Assembly: GCA_964455185.1 (NCBI GenBank)
Contig: CAYVUR010000006.1
Span: 1-30,149 of the forward strand
Source: CAISTG01 sp964455185
GTDB taxonomy: Bacteria; Patescibacteriota; Patescibacteriia; 2-01-FULL-39-33
Reading direction: 5' to 3'
Length of the DNA: 30,149 nt
How positions within the stretch are numbered: position 1 is the stretch's first letter; every line of letters starts with the position of its first letter. This document shows, one piece after another, positions 7,150-15,199 of this stretch. The notes beneath the pieces are model-generated. The model had not been told where the DNA came from. It saw nothing but the letters and a program-made list of their open reading frames with translations, and did no database searches. Made by a program: the position numbers and the translations under genes.

Positions 7150-8280
7150 ATGGCTTTTAATAAATATAGTTATCTTGGCATAGATATTGGCTCATCTTCT
7201 ATAAAAATAGTGGAATTAGTTAATTTTAAGGGTCGTCCTAGACTCGCAACTTATGGATTTACTGAAAAAAATCCAACTGATATTAATGATTCTGGATTAA
7301 CTTCTGATATCAATGAAATAGCTTCTATTATTTCTAATATTTGTAAAAAAGCCAAAGTTTCTTCTAATAAAGCTATTGCCGCTTTACCTAATTTTTCTGT
7401 TTTTTCTTCCATAATAACTCTACCTTTAATGAAAGACAAAGAACTTGCTTCAGCCGTTCAATGGGAGGCTAAAAAAATTATGCCATTACCATTAGAGGAA
7501 ATTATTCTTAATTGGAATAAAATAGAAGAAATAGAGACAACTTCTAATTTTCCTAAAGAAAATTTAGAAGCTAGCCCCGAAAAACAAATAGATATATCTC
7601 AAGAAGTTAATCCTTTTAAGAGAATTTTTTCCAAACCACAAAAAAATGTTAAGTTATTATTAACTGGAGCTAATAAGGTTTTGATTAAAAGATATATTGA
7701 GATTTTCAAAAAAGCTAATATAAATTTATTAAGTTTAGAAACAGAAAGTTTTGCTTTAATAAGATCTTTAGTTGGTGGAGATATGTCAACTATTATGGTA
7801 ATTGATATGGGTGCCTCAACTTCTAGCATAACTGTTGTCAATAAAGGTATTCCAGTTATTACTAGAAGCTTAGAATTAGGTGGATTATCAATTACTAAGG
7901 CAATTTCTAATTCTCTTAACATCAATTTAGAAAGGGCTGAACAATTTAAACAAGATCTTTCTTTAGATATTGAAACTTCAGAAAATTCTTTACCTCAAAC
8001 TGTAGAAAAATCTTTTGCTCCTATATTAAATGAGATTAGATATACAATAAATCTTTATAATGAATCACATCAAGATAAAATAGAAAAAATAATTTTAACT
8101 GGAGGCACAGCTATGTTAGGACATCTTTCAAGTTATTTATCATCAATTTTTAATATTAATTGCTATATTGGAGATCCTTGGGCAAAAACTATTTATCCTT
8201 TGGATCTTAAGCCAGTATTAAGTAGGATAGGTTCAAGATTTTCTGTAGCTATTGGTTTAGCAATGAAAGAAATACGTTAA
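7150..8280 (+). CDS. pilM: Type IV pilus assembly ATPase-fold protein PilM
   Basis: 376 aa, actin-like PilM, the cytoplasmic ring protein that binds the N-terminal tail of PilN and couples the motor to the membrane platform. Nucleotide-binding motifs are visible: YLGIDIGSSSIKIVEL (8-23), VIDMGASTSS (217-226) and IILTGGTAML (314-323). EAKKIMPLPLEE is the conserved segment near residues 107-118. A hydrophilic insertion of about 40 residues (about 125-165, with EKQIDISQEVNPFKRIF) interrupts the usual fold between ILNWNKIEEI and KLLLTGANK. Length is otherwise normal (about 350). The gene starts 26 bases after the surface protein, with no Shine-Dalgarno motif, and pilN follows 3 bases after its stop. 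Confidence 0.93.
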   Translation: MAFNKYSYLGIDIGSSSIKIVELVNFKGRPRLATYGFTEKNPTDINDSGLTSDINEIASIISNICKKAKVSSNKAIAALPNFSVFSSIITLPLMKDKELASAVQWEAKKIMPLPLEEIILNWNKIEEIETTSNFPKENLEASPEKQIDISQEVNPFKRIFSKPQKNVKLLLTGANKVLIKRYIEIFKKANINLLSLETESFALIRSLVGGDMSTIMVIDMGASTSSITVVNKGIPVITRSLELGGLSITKAISNSLNINLERAEQFKQDLSLDIETSENSLPQTVEKSFAPILNEIRYTINLYNESHQDKIEKIILTGGTAMLGHLSSYLSSIFNINCYIGDPWAKTIYPLDLKPVLSRIGSRFSVAIGLAMKEIR

Positions 8281-8283
8281 TTT

Positions 8284-9684
8284 ATGGCCGAAATAAATTT
8301 ACTTCCAGAAGAATTAAGAAAAAAAGAAATCAAAGAAAAAGAAAGGATCGCTAAACATCCTAAATCTTTTGATATTTTATTAAATCAACCAGATGCTACA
8401 AAAACTAAAGAAATAAAGCCAGTAAATAAAGAAAGTTGGTGGAGAAAAATTTTAGGTTATCCAGTTGCTAGTAAAACACAACTTCTTAATAATCCTCCCA
8501 AAGAAGATAAAATTATAAATGGGCCTAATTTTAAATCAATTGAAAGTAGAGAAGTAATTAAAGAAGTTTTGCCACCGAAAGATAAAGTTAAACAAAAAAA
8601 AGGCTGGTTTTCTTTTTTGGGTTCACCTAAACCCTTGATAGTTTCAATGCCTAAAATAAAAGAAATTAAAAAATTAGAAACTCAAAAATCTGAGCCAATC
8701 ATTTATCAGAAAGCAATATCAATTTCTAAAATTAAAGAAAAAGATGATTTAAGAACTGTTAAAGATAAGGAAAATAAAACACATCAATTAGTACCATCCC
8801 CAGTTTCTATTAAACAGTATAATGATAGTTGGTGGGAAGTATTAAAATCTTTATTTGTTCCAGTTAAACATCAAAATGAAAAAGTTCATTTAGTTTCAGA
8901 TGAGATTATTAAAAAACCACAAATTATAGCTAAACCTCAATTATTCTCTTCAAAGATTAATCAAGAAAAAAAGTCGTCATTCAATTATTCTGAAAAAAAG
9001 GTAACAGAGGACACAAAGAAAAAAGATTCTTTAAAAAAAGAATATAAAAAGAAAAAAAACCAATCAACCACTTATAATTTAGTTGAATTTAATAAACCTA
9101 AAAATATTCTTGATGTTAATTTTATACCAATTGATTTATTGAGTAATAGAGCTACTAGTAAGAGTAGAGAATTACTTCATATTTTTATTGCAATATTAAT
9201 TCCAACGATAATTTTACTTTTATCTTATAGTATTATTTTTTGGGGGCAAACACAATTAAATGTCTCTATGAAACAAAGAAACGCTTTACTTGATTTTAAG
9301 ATTAAGCAAATAGGAGATTATGAGGCCCGTTTGAAAAAAAATAATGATTTAGCCAATCGTATAATTAATATTGCGAATCTTAGAAAAAACAAACTTGCTT
9401 GGTCTAATTTTTTTGAACTTTTAGAGAAATATACTTTAGACGGAGTTTATTATAATAATTTAACTATAGATACTTCAGGAAGTTTTTTATTGCCCGGTAT
9501 TGCTGATAGTTATGAAGTTTTAGCTAAACAATTAGCCTTGCTTAATAGTGCCAATGATTTTGTTAAAGGTGTTAAAATTAGTAATATTCAAAGTTTTAGT
9601 GACAGTAAAACAGGGGTTTCAGGAGTTTCTTTTCAGCTACGATTAATTTTAGCGGACCATGTTTTTTCTTTGAAAGAAAATTAA
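8284..9684 (+). CDS. pilN: PilN-like protein with long cytoplasmic linker
   Basis: 466 aa against about 180-220 for usual PilN. The first residues, MAEINLLPEELRKKE, match the PilN tail that docks into PilM. A basic, Lys/Glu/Pro-rich, probably disordered linker of about 260 residues follows. It contains three similar aromatic motifs: SWWRKILG (51-58), GWFSFLG (107-113) and SWWEVLKSLF (182-191). A second tail-like motif, VNFIPIDLL (278-286), sits just before the single membrane helix (about 299-321), where PilN normally has its only motif. After it comes a coiled-coil and PilN/GspL-like extracytoplasmic domain (about 325-466). The gene lies between pilM and pilO with short spacing. Identification is firm from context and both ends; the linker's function is unknown. 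Confidence 0.85.
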   Translation: MAEINLLPEELRKKEIKEKERIAKHPKSFDILLNQPDATKTKEIKPVNKESWWRKILGYPVASKTQLLNNPPKEDKIINGPNFKSIESREVIKEVLPPKDKVKQKKGWFSFLGSPKPLIVSMPKIKEIKKLETQKSEPIIYQKAISISKIKEKDDLRTVKDKENKTHQLVPSPVSIKQYNDSWWEVLKSLFVPVKHQNEKVHLVSDEIIKKPQIIAKPQLFSSKINQEKKSSFNYSEKKVTEDTKKKDSLKKEYKKKKNQSTTYNLVEFNKPKNILDVNFIPIDLLSNRATSKSRELLHIFIAILIPTIILLLSYSIIFWGQTQLNVSMKQRNALLDFKIKQIGDYEARLKKNNDLANRIINIANLRKNKLAWSNFFELLEKYTLDGVYYNNLTIDTSGSFLLPGIADSYEVLAKQLALLNSANDFVKGVKISNIQSFSDSKTGVSGVSFQLRLILADHVFSLKEN

Positions 9685-9690
9685 ATATAT

Positions 9691-10284
9691 ATGAATAGTC
9701 AATTGGTATTTAAACAATTAGTAATAATTTATAAAAGATATAAGAAGATATTATTACCATCTTTTTCTTTACTTTTATTGATATGTGGTTATTTTTTATT
9801 TTTGAATAAGCATTTAGATATTTATATGCAAAATATTGAATTAAGCAAAGCTTTAAATCTTAGATTAATTCAAGCAGAAAAAATATTAGATGCTTCAAAA
9901 ATTTATGAAAAACAAATAATAGAATTAAATCAAGCAGAAAAAAATTTAATATCATTAGCTTTACCAGAGAAACCAGATTACTCATCATTGATAATTCATC
10001 TCACTTCTTTAGCTAAAAAATCAGGATTTTTTGTTAATAGTATAGATATAGAAGACTTGGGTATTCAATCAACTAAAGAAAATAGTAATAAATCTATAGG
10101 AAAACTTTTAATAAAAATTAAATTAGTAGGAGGGGGCTATAATGAATTAAAAAATATGATCAACTTACTTCAAGAGAGTATTATGATGAATGATATATAT
10201 TCAATTAATTTTTCTAATAAAAATCCTATTTATGAACTTAGTTTAATTGTTTATTATGATAATTTAAATCTAATTAAAAAATAA
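9691..10284 (+). CDS. pilO: Type IV pilus inner-membrane protein PilO
   Basis: 197 aa. A short cytoplasmic N-terminus and one membrane helix (about 18-36) are followed by a coiled coil (about 38-90) and an alpha/beta domain. This is the PilO architecture that pairs with PilN to form the alignment complex of the pilus machine. LVGGGYNELKNMINLLQES (about 149-167) is the family-typical turn and helix. It follows pilN by 6 bases, has no Shine-Dalgarno sequence, and its TAA overlaps the next start (TAATG), implying translational coupling. Confidence 0.85.
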   Translation: MNSQLVFKQLVIIYKRYKKILLPSFSLLLLICGYFLFLNKHLDIYMQNIELSKALNLRLIQAEKILDASKIYEKQIIELNQAEKNLISLALPEKPDYSSLIIHLTSLAKKSGFFVNSIDIEDLGIQSTKENSNKSIGKLLIKIKLVGGGYNELKNMINLLQESIMMNDIYSINFSNKNPIYELSLIVYYDNLNLIKK

Positions 10285-10616
10285 TGAAAAATTCTAAGAG
10301 ACATAATTTAAAAATACTTATTTATTTATTTATTTTAATAATAGTTATTTTTTTTGTTGCTTTCTTCTTTTATTTTCCTGATTTGTTTTTAATTTATAAT
10401 GATAATGGCATTTATTATAGTTCTTCTACTAGAATTATACAAATAGATAAAGAAGTTTTGAAAAATTTAGAAAATTTAAAAAAATGTGGTGATTGGCCTC
10501 TTAGTCAAATTAGTCCTAATTTTGATCGTGGCAATCCTTTTAGTTCTAAAAAAACTTTTAATGAAGTTATGTCAGCTGTTTCAGAGGTTCAATGCTTAAA
10601 TGTTATTAAAAATTAA
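10284..10616 (+). CDS. Small single-pass membrane protein in the PilP position
   Basis: 110 aa, unassigned family. A basic N-terminus and one strong membrane helix (about 10-30) precede a short extracytoplasmic part with two cysteines (C68 and C104) and the motif RGNPF (82-86). This is comparable to the NPF element I associate with small T4P proteins at this place in other CPR clusters (from memory). The start codon shares one base with the pilO stop, and pilB starts 9 bases after its end. A role in the PilN/PilO platform, analogous to PilP but without a lipobox or secretin to bind, is inference from position. Confidence 0.7.
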   Translation: MKNSKRHNLKILIYLFILIIVIFFVAFFFYFPDLFLIYNDNGIYYSSSTRIIQIDKEVLKNLENLKKCGDWPLSQISPNFDRGNPFSSKKTFNEVMSAVSEVQCLNVIKN

Positions 10617-10625
10617 TAATTAATT

Positions 10626-12365
10626 ATGGTAGATAAATCTTTTGAAAAAATAAAAGATTACATTTTGGCCTCTCATTTAATTGATGAAGCTAAATTTTCA
10701 GATATTTTAGTTAAAGCTCAACAATCAGGAACAGACCCTCAAGAATTATTAATAAATTCTGGTTTAATTACTTCGTCACAATTACTTTCAATTAAAAGTA
10801 AAATTTTTAATTTACCTATAGCAGATCTTTCTGAAATAGAAATTAGTCAATCAGTATTAAATATTTTATCGCCCAAAGCTGCTGAAAATTATAAAATGGT
10901 TGTTTTTGGTCAAGAAGGAAAGACTATAAAAGTTGGGTTAGTTGATCCGGGAAATTTTTTAGCTATTGAGGCTATGGATTTTTTAGCTAAACAGAGTGGC
11001 TGGAATCCTCGTTATTATATAATTTCTGTTTTAGACTTCAAGAAAGTGATGAAACAATATAGTGAATCAAAACAAGAAATTGCTACTGCTTTAGAATCAG
11101 CTGAAGAAAAATTTTTTTCTAAAGAAAAAAATTTTATTCAAAAAGATAATGAAATTTCAACGGAAGAAAAAATAAAAAATGCTCCTGTAGCTAAAATAGT
11201 TTCGGTAATAATTAGAAACGCTGTAGATGGAGGAGCTTCTGATATACATATAGAACCAGGAAAAAACGAGAGCAGAGTACGTTATAGAGTTGATGGTATT
11301 TTACATACTTCTCTTAATTTGCCTAATTATTTACATAATGCAATCGTTTCTAGAATTAAAGTTTTAGCTAATCTTAAATTAGATGAAACAAGAATTCCTC
11401 AGGATGGTAGAATAAGATTAGTAATTGATGGAAAAGATATTGATTTGCGTGTTTCTGTTCTCCCTATGCTTAATTATGAAAAAGTTGTTATTAGAGTTTT
11501 AAATACTTCAGCTGGTGTTCCTACTTTAAAACAATTAGGATTTTCTGATTATCATATAGAAATAATAGACCGTAATATTAAACTTCCTTTTGGATTATTT
11601 TTACTTACCGGACCAACAGGTAGTGGTAAAACTACTACACTTTATTCAATATTAAATATTTTAAAAAGTGATGATAGTAACATCACAACCCTCGAAGATC
11701 CAATAGAATATTATGTTCCCGGAGTAAATCAATCACAAATTAATCCAGAGGTTGGTTTTTCTTTTGCTTCTGGACTTAGAGCCATTTTAAGGCAAGATCC
11801 TAATATTATAATGGTTGGTGAAATTCGTGATAACGAAACAGCTGAATTAGTAATTCATGCCGGACTTACAGGACATTTGGTTTTTTCTACTTTACATACT
11901 AATAACGCATTGGGAGCTATTCCACGTTTAATAGATATGCATGTTGAACCATTTCTTTTAGCATCAACTCTTAATTTAGTTATGGCTCAACGTTTAGTTA
12001 GAAAAATTTGTTTAGATTGTAAAGAAGAAATAGAATTGCCACCCGCATTATTTTCTAAGATTGAAAAAGAATTTACAAAAATTCCTGATAATCTTAAAGG
12101 TAATATTAAAAAAATGAAATTTTTTCATGGTAAAGGATGTTCTTCTTGTGCTAATACTGGTTATTCGGGTAGAACAATTATTGGAGAATTTTTAGAAATA
12201 ACTTCAGGATTAAGAGATTTAATTGCTAAAGGAGATTTTTCTAGTGAAATATTAGAGCAACAATTTAGAAAACAGAATTATATTAATTTAATGCAAGATG
12301 GATTAATTAAAGTAGCGCAAGGTATAACTACTATTGATGAAGTAATGCGCGTAACTCAAAATTAA
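10626..12365 (+). CDS. pilB: Type IV pilus extension ATPase PilB (GspE family)
   Basis: 579 aa hexameric secretion ATPase powering pilin polymerisation at the cytoplasmic face. An N-terminal GspE/MshEN domain (about 1-150) is followed by the catalytic domain with all motifs intact: SDIHIEP (about 200), Walker A GPTGSGKT (329-336), Asp box TTLEDPIEYY, Walker B MVGEIRD (396-402, Glu399) and His box GHLVFSTLHTNNA (H417, H424). Four cysteines in two CxxC pairs (C462/C465 and C505/C508) form the zinc site typical of GspE/PilB. Length is normal. It contrasts with the degenerate PilT-like gene downstream. No Shine-Dalgarno sequence precedes the ATG. Confidence 0.97.
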   Translation: MVDKSFEKIKDYILASHLIDEAKFSDILVKAQQSGTDPQELLINSGLITSSQLLSIKSKIFNLPIADLSEIEISQSVLNILSPKAAENYKMVVFGQEGKTIKVGLVDPGNFLAIEAMDFLAKQSGWNPRYYIISVLDFKKVMKQYSESKQEIATALESAEEKFFSKEKNFIQKDNEISTEEKIKNAPVAKIVSVIIRNAVDGGASDIHIEPGKNESRVRYRVDGILHTSLNLPNYLHNAIVSRIKVLANLKLDETRIPQDGRIRLVIDGKDIDLRVSVLPMLNYEKVVIRVLNTSAGVPTLKQLGFSDYHIEIIDRNIKLPFGLFLLTGPTGSGKTTTLYSILNILKSDDSNITTLEDPIEYYVPGVNQSQINPEVGFSFASGLRAILRQDPNIIMVGEIRDNETAELVIHAGLTGHLVFSTLHTNNALGAIPRLIDMHVEPFLLASTLNLVMAQRLVRKICLDCKEEIELPPALFSKIEKEFTKIPDNLKGNIKKMKFFHGKGCSSCANTGYSGRTIIGEFLEITSGLRDLIAKGDFSSEILEQQFRKQNYINLMQDGLIKVAQGITTIDEVMRVTQN

Positions 12366-12384
12366 AATATTAATATATTTTATT

Positions 12385-12765
12385 ATGACAAAAGACAAAA
12401 AAATAAATATCTTAATAGTGGAGGACGATGTTTTTTTATCAGATCTTTATAAAACAAAATTTTCTTTGGAAGGATTTAAAGTATATACTTCTTATGATGG
12501 CGAGAAAGGATTAGATTGTCTTAAAAAAAATCCTATAGATATTGTTTTGCTTGATTTAATTTTACCTAAAATGAGTGGTTTTGATATTCTTAAATTTATG
12601 AAGTCTGACAATAAATTAAAACAAATTCCTGTTGTTTTGCTTACTAATCTAAGTCAAAAAAATGATATTGATAAAGGATTAGAAATGGGAGCTGATGATT
12701 ATTTAATTAAGGCTCATTTTATGCCGTCTGAAGTAGTGGAAAAAATTAAAAAATTAGTTAAATAA
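12385..12765 (+). CDS. CheY-like single-domain response regulator
   Basis: 126 aa, receiver domain only. The acidic pocket is E13/D14/D15, the phospho-acceptor is D57 in VLLDLILPKMSG, the switch Thr is T87 in VVLLTN and the conserved Lys is K109 in DYLIKAHF, so phosphorylation should be possible. There is no DNA-binding or enzymatic output domain, so it probably acts by protein contact. It lies 19 bases after pilB, and its TAA is followed directly by the ATG of the PilT-like gene, so it should be made together with the pilus motors. By analogy with PilG/PilH of twitching systems it may control motor activity. No histidine kinase is present in the window. Confidence 0.93.
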   Translation: MTKDKKINILIVEDDVFLSDLYKTKFSLEGFKVYTSYDGEKGLDCLKKNPIDIVLLDLILPKMSGFDILKFMKSDNKLKQIPVVLLTNLSQKNDIDKGLEMGADDYLIKAHFMPSEVVEKIKKLVK

Positions 12766-13830
12766 ATGAATACCTCAAAATTTTTAATAATTAAAGAAAT
12801 TCTAATTGAAAGCATTAAACTAGGAGCTTTTGATGTTCATTTTAGTGTTGGCAATTATCCAATAATTAGAATTAATGATAGTTTAACACTTTTAGAAGAT
12901 AAAAATATAATAAATCAAGATTTTATGGAGGAAATGGTTTCTTCCATGCTTAATACTAAACAAAAAGAACTTTTACAAAAAGAAAAAGAAATAATTTTTA
13001 GTTATAATTTTGATAAAAATCTTCGTTTCAAAGTAAATATTTTTTATCAAAGAGGTTTTTTGTCAGCAACCTTAAGACACATTCAATCACAAATTCCAAC
13101 TCTTGAAGAATTAGGCTTTTCAGATTTAAAAAATTTATCTAAATTAAAAAGAGGATTAGTAATAATTTCTGGTCCATTTGGCTCTGGTAGATCAACTACA
13201 GTTGCTTCTTTAATTAATGAAATAAATAAAATACGTAAGGAATATATTATAACTATAGAAGAGCCAATAGAATTTATTTTTTCTAATATTAAAAGTGTTA
13301 TTGAACAAAGAGAAGTTGGTAAAGATACTAATTCTTTTTATGATGCACTAACTTATTTTCAAGAAGAAGACGGTGATGTTTTATTTATTGATAAAATGAA
13401 TGATATAAAAACAATTCCTTTAATTTTAGAAATTGCAGCTAGTTCATTAGTTTTTACTATTGTTACCGCTAATTCAGCTCAAGAAACAATTTCATCGATT
13501 ATTGATAATTTTCAGAGTTTTGACCAAGGAAGAGTTAGAGATATGTTGGCGGTTTCTTTAAAAACTATTGTTTGTCAAAAGATGATTCCTAAAATAGGCG
13601 GAGGAGTTAAAATGGTTTATGAATATTTATTAGTAAATGATGCTGTTAGAGCAACTATACATTCGGGAGATGTAAAACAAATAGATAATATTATTAATAC
13701 TTCAAGAAAAATTGGTATGATTTCTTTAGAACAATCTCTTGCATTAGCTGTTAAAAATGGAGAAATAGAAATGAGTCAAGCGATAGAAAATGCTAAAAAT
13801 CAAAAATTATTAGAAAATTTATTAGCTTAA
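12766..13830 (+). CDS. PilT/PilU-like protein with degenerate ATPase motifs
   Basis: 354 aa, clearly of the PilT family (about 345-380 aa): N-terminal PAS-like part, then the RecA-like core with LEELGF, ITIEEPIEF, VIEQREVG and the C-terminal stretch RVRDMLAVSLKTIVCQKMIP. The catalytic signatures are altered. Walker A reads GPFGSGRST (136-144) with Arg142 in place of Lys. Walker B reads LFIDKMND (206-213) where PilT has LVGEMRD, so the catalytic Glu is Lys210. The His box is SLVFTIVTANSA (227-238), with both histidines lost. The motifs are intact in the neighbouring PilB, so this is not a reading error across the locus. The frame is full length, suggesting a maintained non-catalytic role in the motor complex. 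It directly abuts the receiver gene; pilC follows after 3 bases. Confidence 0.88.
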   Translation: MNTSKFLIIKEILIESIKLGAFDVHFSVGNYPIIRINDSLTLLEDKNIINQDFMEEMVSSMLNTKQKELLQKEKEIIFSYNFDKNLRFKVNIFYQRGFLSATLRHIQSQIPTLEELGFSDLKNLSKLKRGLVIISGPFGSGRSTTVASLINEINKIRKEYIITIEEPIEFIFSNIKSVIEQREVGKDTNSFYDALTYFQEEDGDVLFIDKMNDIKTIPLILEIAASSLVFTIVTANSAQETISSIIDNFQSFDQGRVRDMLAVSLKTIVCQKMIPKIGGGVKMVYEYLLVNDAVRATIHSGDVKQIDNIINTSRKIGMISLEQSLALAVKNGEIEMSQAIENAKNQKLLENLLA

Positions 13831-13833
13831 AAA

Positions 13834-15045
13834 ATGCCAAAATATTTTTATAAAGTAAAAAATAAAACAGGTAAGATTATTAGAGGTTCAATTGATACTG
13901 TTTCAATTGAAAAAGCAGCTGAATTTTTAATGCAAAATAATTTAACAATTATTCAGCTTAATGAGAATTTTAATGATTATAGTTATTTTTTAAAAAATAT
14001 TTCTTTTCTAAATCGGATTAAATCTAAAGAATTAGTAGTTTTTTTTAGACAGATGGCAATTATGATAGATGCTAATATTCCGATTGTTGGAGCACTTAGA
14101 ATACTTGTACAACAAATAGAAAATGAATATTTTAAAGAAATAATAACAGAAATAGCTAATGAAGTTGAAAGTGGTCAGTCGCTTTCGGCAGCAATGAAGA
14201 TGTTTCCAGAAATTTTTTCTGATTTTTATGTCAACATTATAACATCTGGTGAAACTTCAGGACGTTTAAGTGAAGTTATGAATTACGTTGCTAATCAGAA
14301 AGAAAAAGATTATGATTTAGAATCAAAAATTAAAGGAGCTATGATTTATCCTAGTTTTATAGTTAGTACTTTATTATTAGTAGGATTTATAATTATTACT
14401 TTTGTAATTCCTAATTTGTCAAAAGTTTTATTAGAGTCAGGGACTCAATTACCCTGGATAACTAAATTATTATTATCTTTTTCTGGATTCATTTCTATGT
14501 TTTGGTGGTTAATGTTATTATTAGTTTTAGGATTGATTGTAACTTGGATTATTTTTATCAAAACTCCTCAAGGAAAATATATAAAAGATAATTTTAAAAT
14601 AAATATTCCAATTTTTGGTAAGATTTGGAGATATATTTATATAGTTAGAATTTGTCGTAGCTTTGCTACTTTAATTCGTGGTGGTGTACCGATTTCTAAA
14701 AGTTTGGAAGTGGTTGAAGGAGTAGTTGATAATGTTGTTTTTGAAGAAATTATTAAAGATGCTATCAAAAAAATTAATGAAGGCAATCAAATTTCTGAAA
14801 GTTTAGCTTCTCATAAAAATATTCCCGTTATTTTGGTTCAAATGATAGCTGTTGGTGAAGATTCTGGAAAATTAGAAGAGGTGCTTGAGAAATCAGCAGA
14901 TTTTTATTCTCAAGAAATTGATAATATTGTTAGAAATTTATCTAATTTAATAGAACCGGTAATTATGGTTATTCTTGGTTTAGCTGTTGGTTTTTTTGTA
15001 ACTGCTGTTATTTTGCCAATGTGGCAATTATCTGCTTCTTTTTAG
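13834..15045 (+). CDS. pilC: Type IV pilus inner-membrane platform protein PilC
   Basis: 403 aa, the normal PilC/GspF length. N-terminal YFYKVKNKTGKIIRGSI is the typical start. Two T2SSF domains follow (about 65-190 and 270-395), the first with FFRQMAIMIDANIPI and GQSLSAAM, the second with FATLIRGGVPISKSLE and VGEDSGKLEE. Membrane helices lie at about 168-192, 215-240 and 372-398. PilC is the platform on which PilB acts to add pilin subunits. It is the last gene before the 154-base gap leading to the major pilin. Confidence 0.96.
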   Translation: MPKYFYKVKNKTGKIIRGSIDTVSIEKAAEFLMQNNLTIIQLNENFNDYSYFLKNISFLNRIKSKELVVFFRQMAIMIDANIPIVGALRILVQQIENEYFKEIITEIANEVESGQSLSAAMKMFPEIFSDFYVNIITSGETSGRLSEVMNYVANQKEKDYDLESKIKGAMIYPSFIVSTLLLVGFIIITFVIPNLSKVLLESGTQLPWITKLLLSFSGFISMFWWLMLLLVLGLIVTWIIFIKTPQGKYIKDNFKINIPIFGKIWRYIYIVRICRSFATLIRGGVPISKSLEVVEGVVDNVVFEEIIKDAIKKINEGNQISESLASHKNIPVILVQMIAVGEDSGKLEEVLEKSADFYSQEIDNIVRNLSNLIEPVIMVILGLAVGFFVTAVILPMWQLSASF

Positions 15046-15065
15046 TTTTAATTTTATTTAAAATT

Positions 15066-15074
15066 TGTTATAAT
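15066..15074 (+). promoter_or_regulatory. Extended -10 promoter of the pilin gene
   Basis: TGTTATAAT is an extended -10 (TGn plus perfect TATAAT at 15069-15074). The -35 region is weak. A start near 15081 would give a leader of about 120 bases that contains both inverted repeats below. The same TGTTATAAT motif precedes the gene at 15688. Confidence 0.5.
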
Positions 15075-15092
15075 TATTGTAAAATATATCTG

Positions 15093-15127
15093 TGAATAAA
15101 TTTAAAAAGGTCGATTAAATTAATTCA
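15093..15127 (+). repeat. Inverted repeat in the pilin leader
   Basis: Arms TGAATAAATTTAA (15093-15105) and TTAAATTAATTCA (15115-15127) pair at 12 of 13 positions around a 9-base loop containing AAAGGTCGA. With the promoter above, it would form a hairpin early in the pilin mRNA. It could also stop leftover transcription from pilC, but there is no T-run after it. Confidence 0.5.
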
Positions 15128-15140
15128 TAGATTATATTTT

Positions 15141-15154
15141 CCACTCGCGAGTGG
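15141..15154. repeat. Perfect 14-base palindrome CCACTCGCGAGTGG
   Basis: GC-rich and fully self-complementary in otherwise AT-only surroundings, 45 bases before the pilin ATG. It could be a protein-binding operator, an mRNA hairpin (CCACT/AGTGG around CGCG), or a weak terminator given the short GTTT after it. Confidence 0.55.
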
Positions 15155-15199
15155 GTTTAATATCAATTTTTAAATTTTTAGTTAATTAAATAAAATTCT

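Noticed and set aside
12766..13830. PilT-like gene as a decayed pseudogene
   Set aside because: There is no stop or frameshift over 354 codons, tight operon spacing is kept and the noncatalytic framework motifs are preserved; a maintained non-catalytic protein fits better.
15093..15154. Known riboswitch or small RNA before the pilin
   Set aside because: Inverted repeats are present, but no recognisable conserved riboswitch core (for example GEMM c-di-GMP) can be identified by eye.
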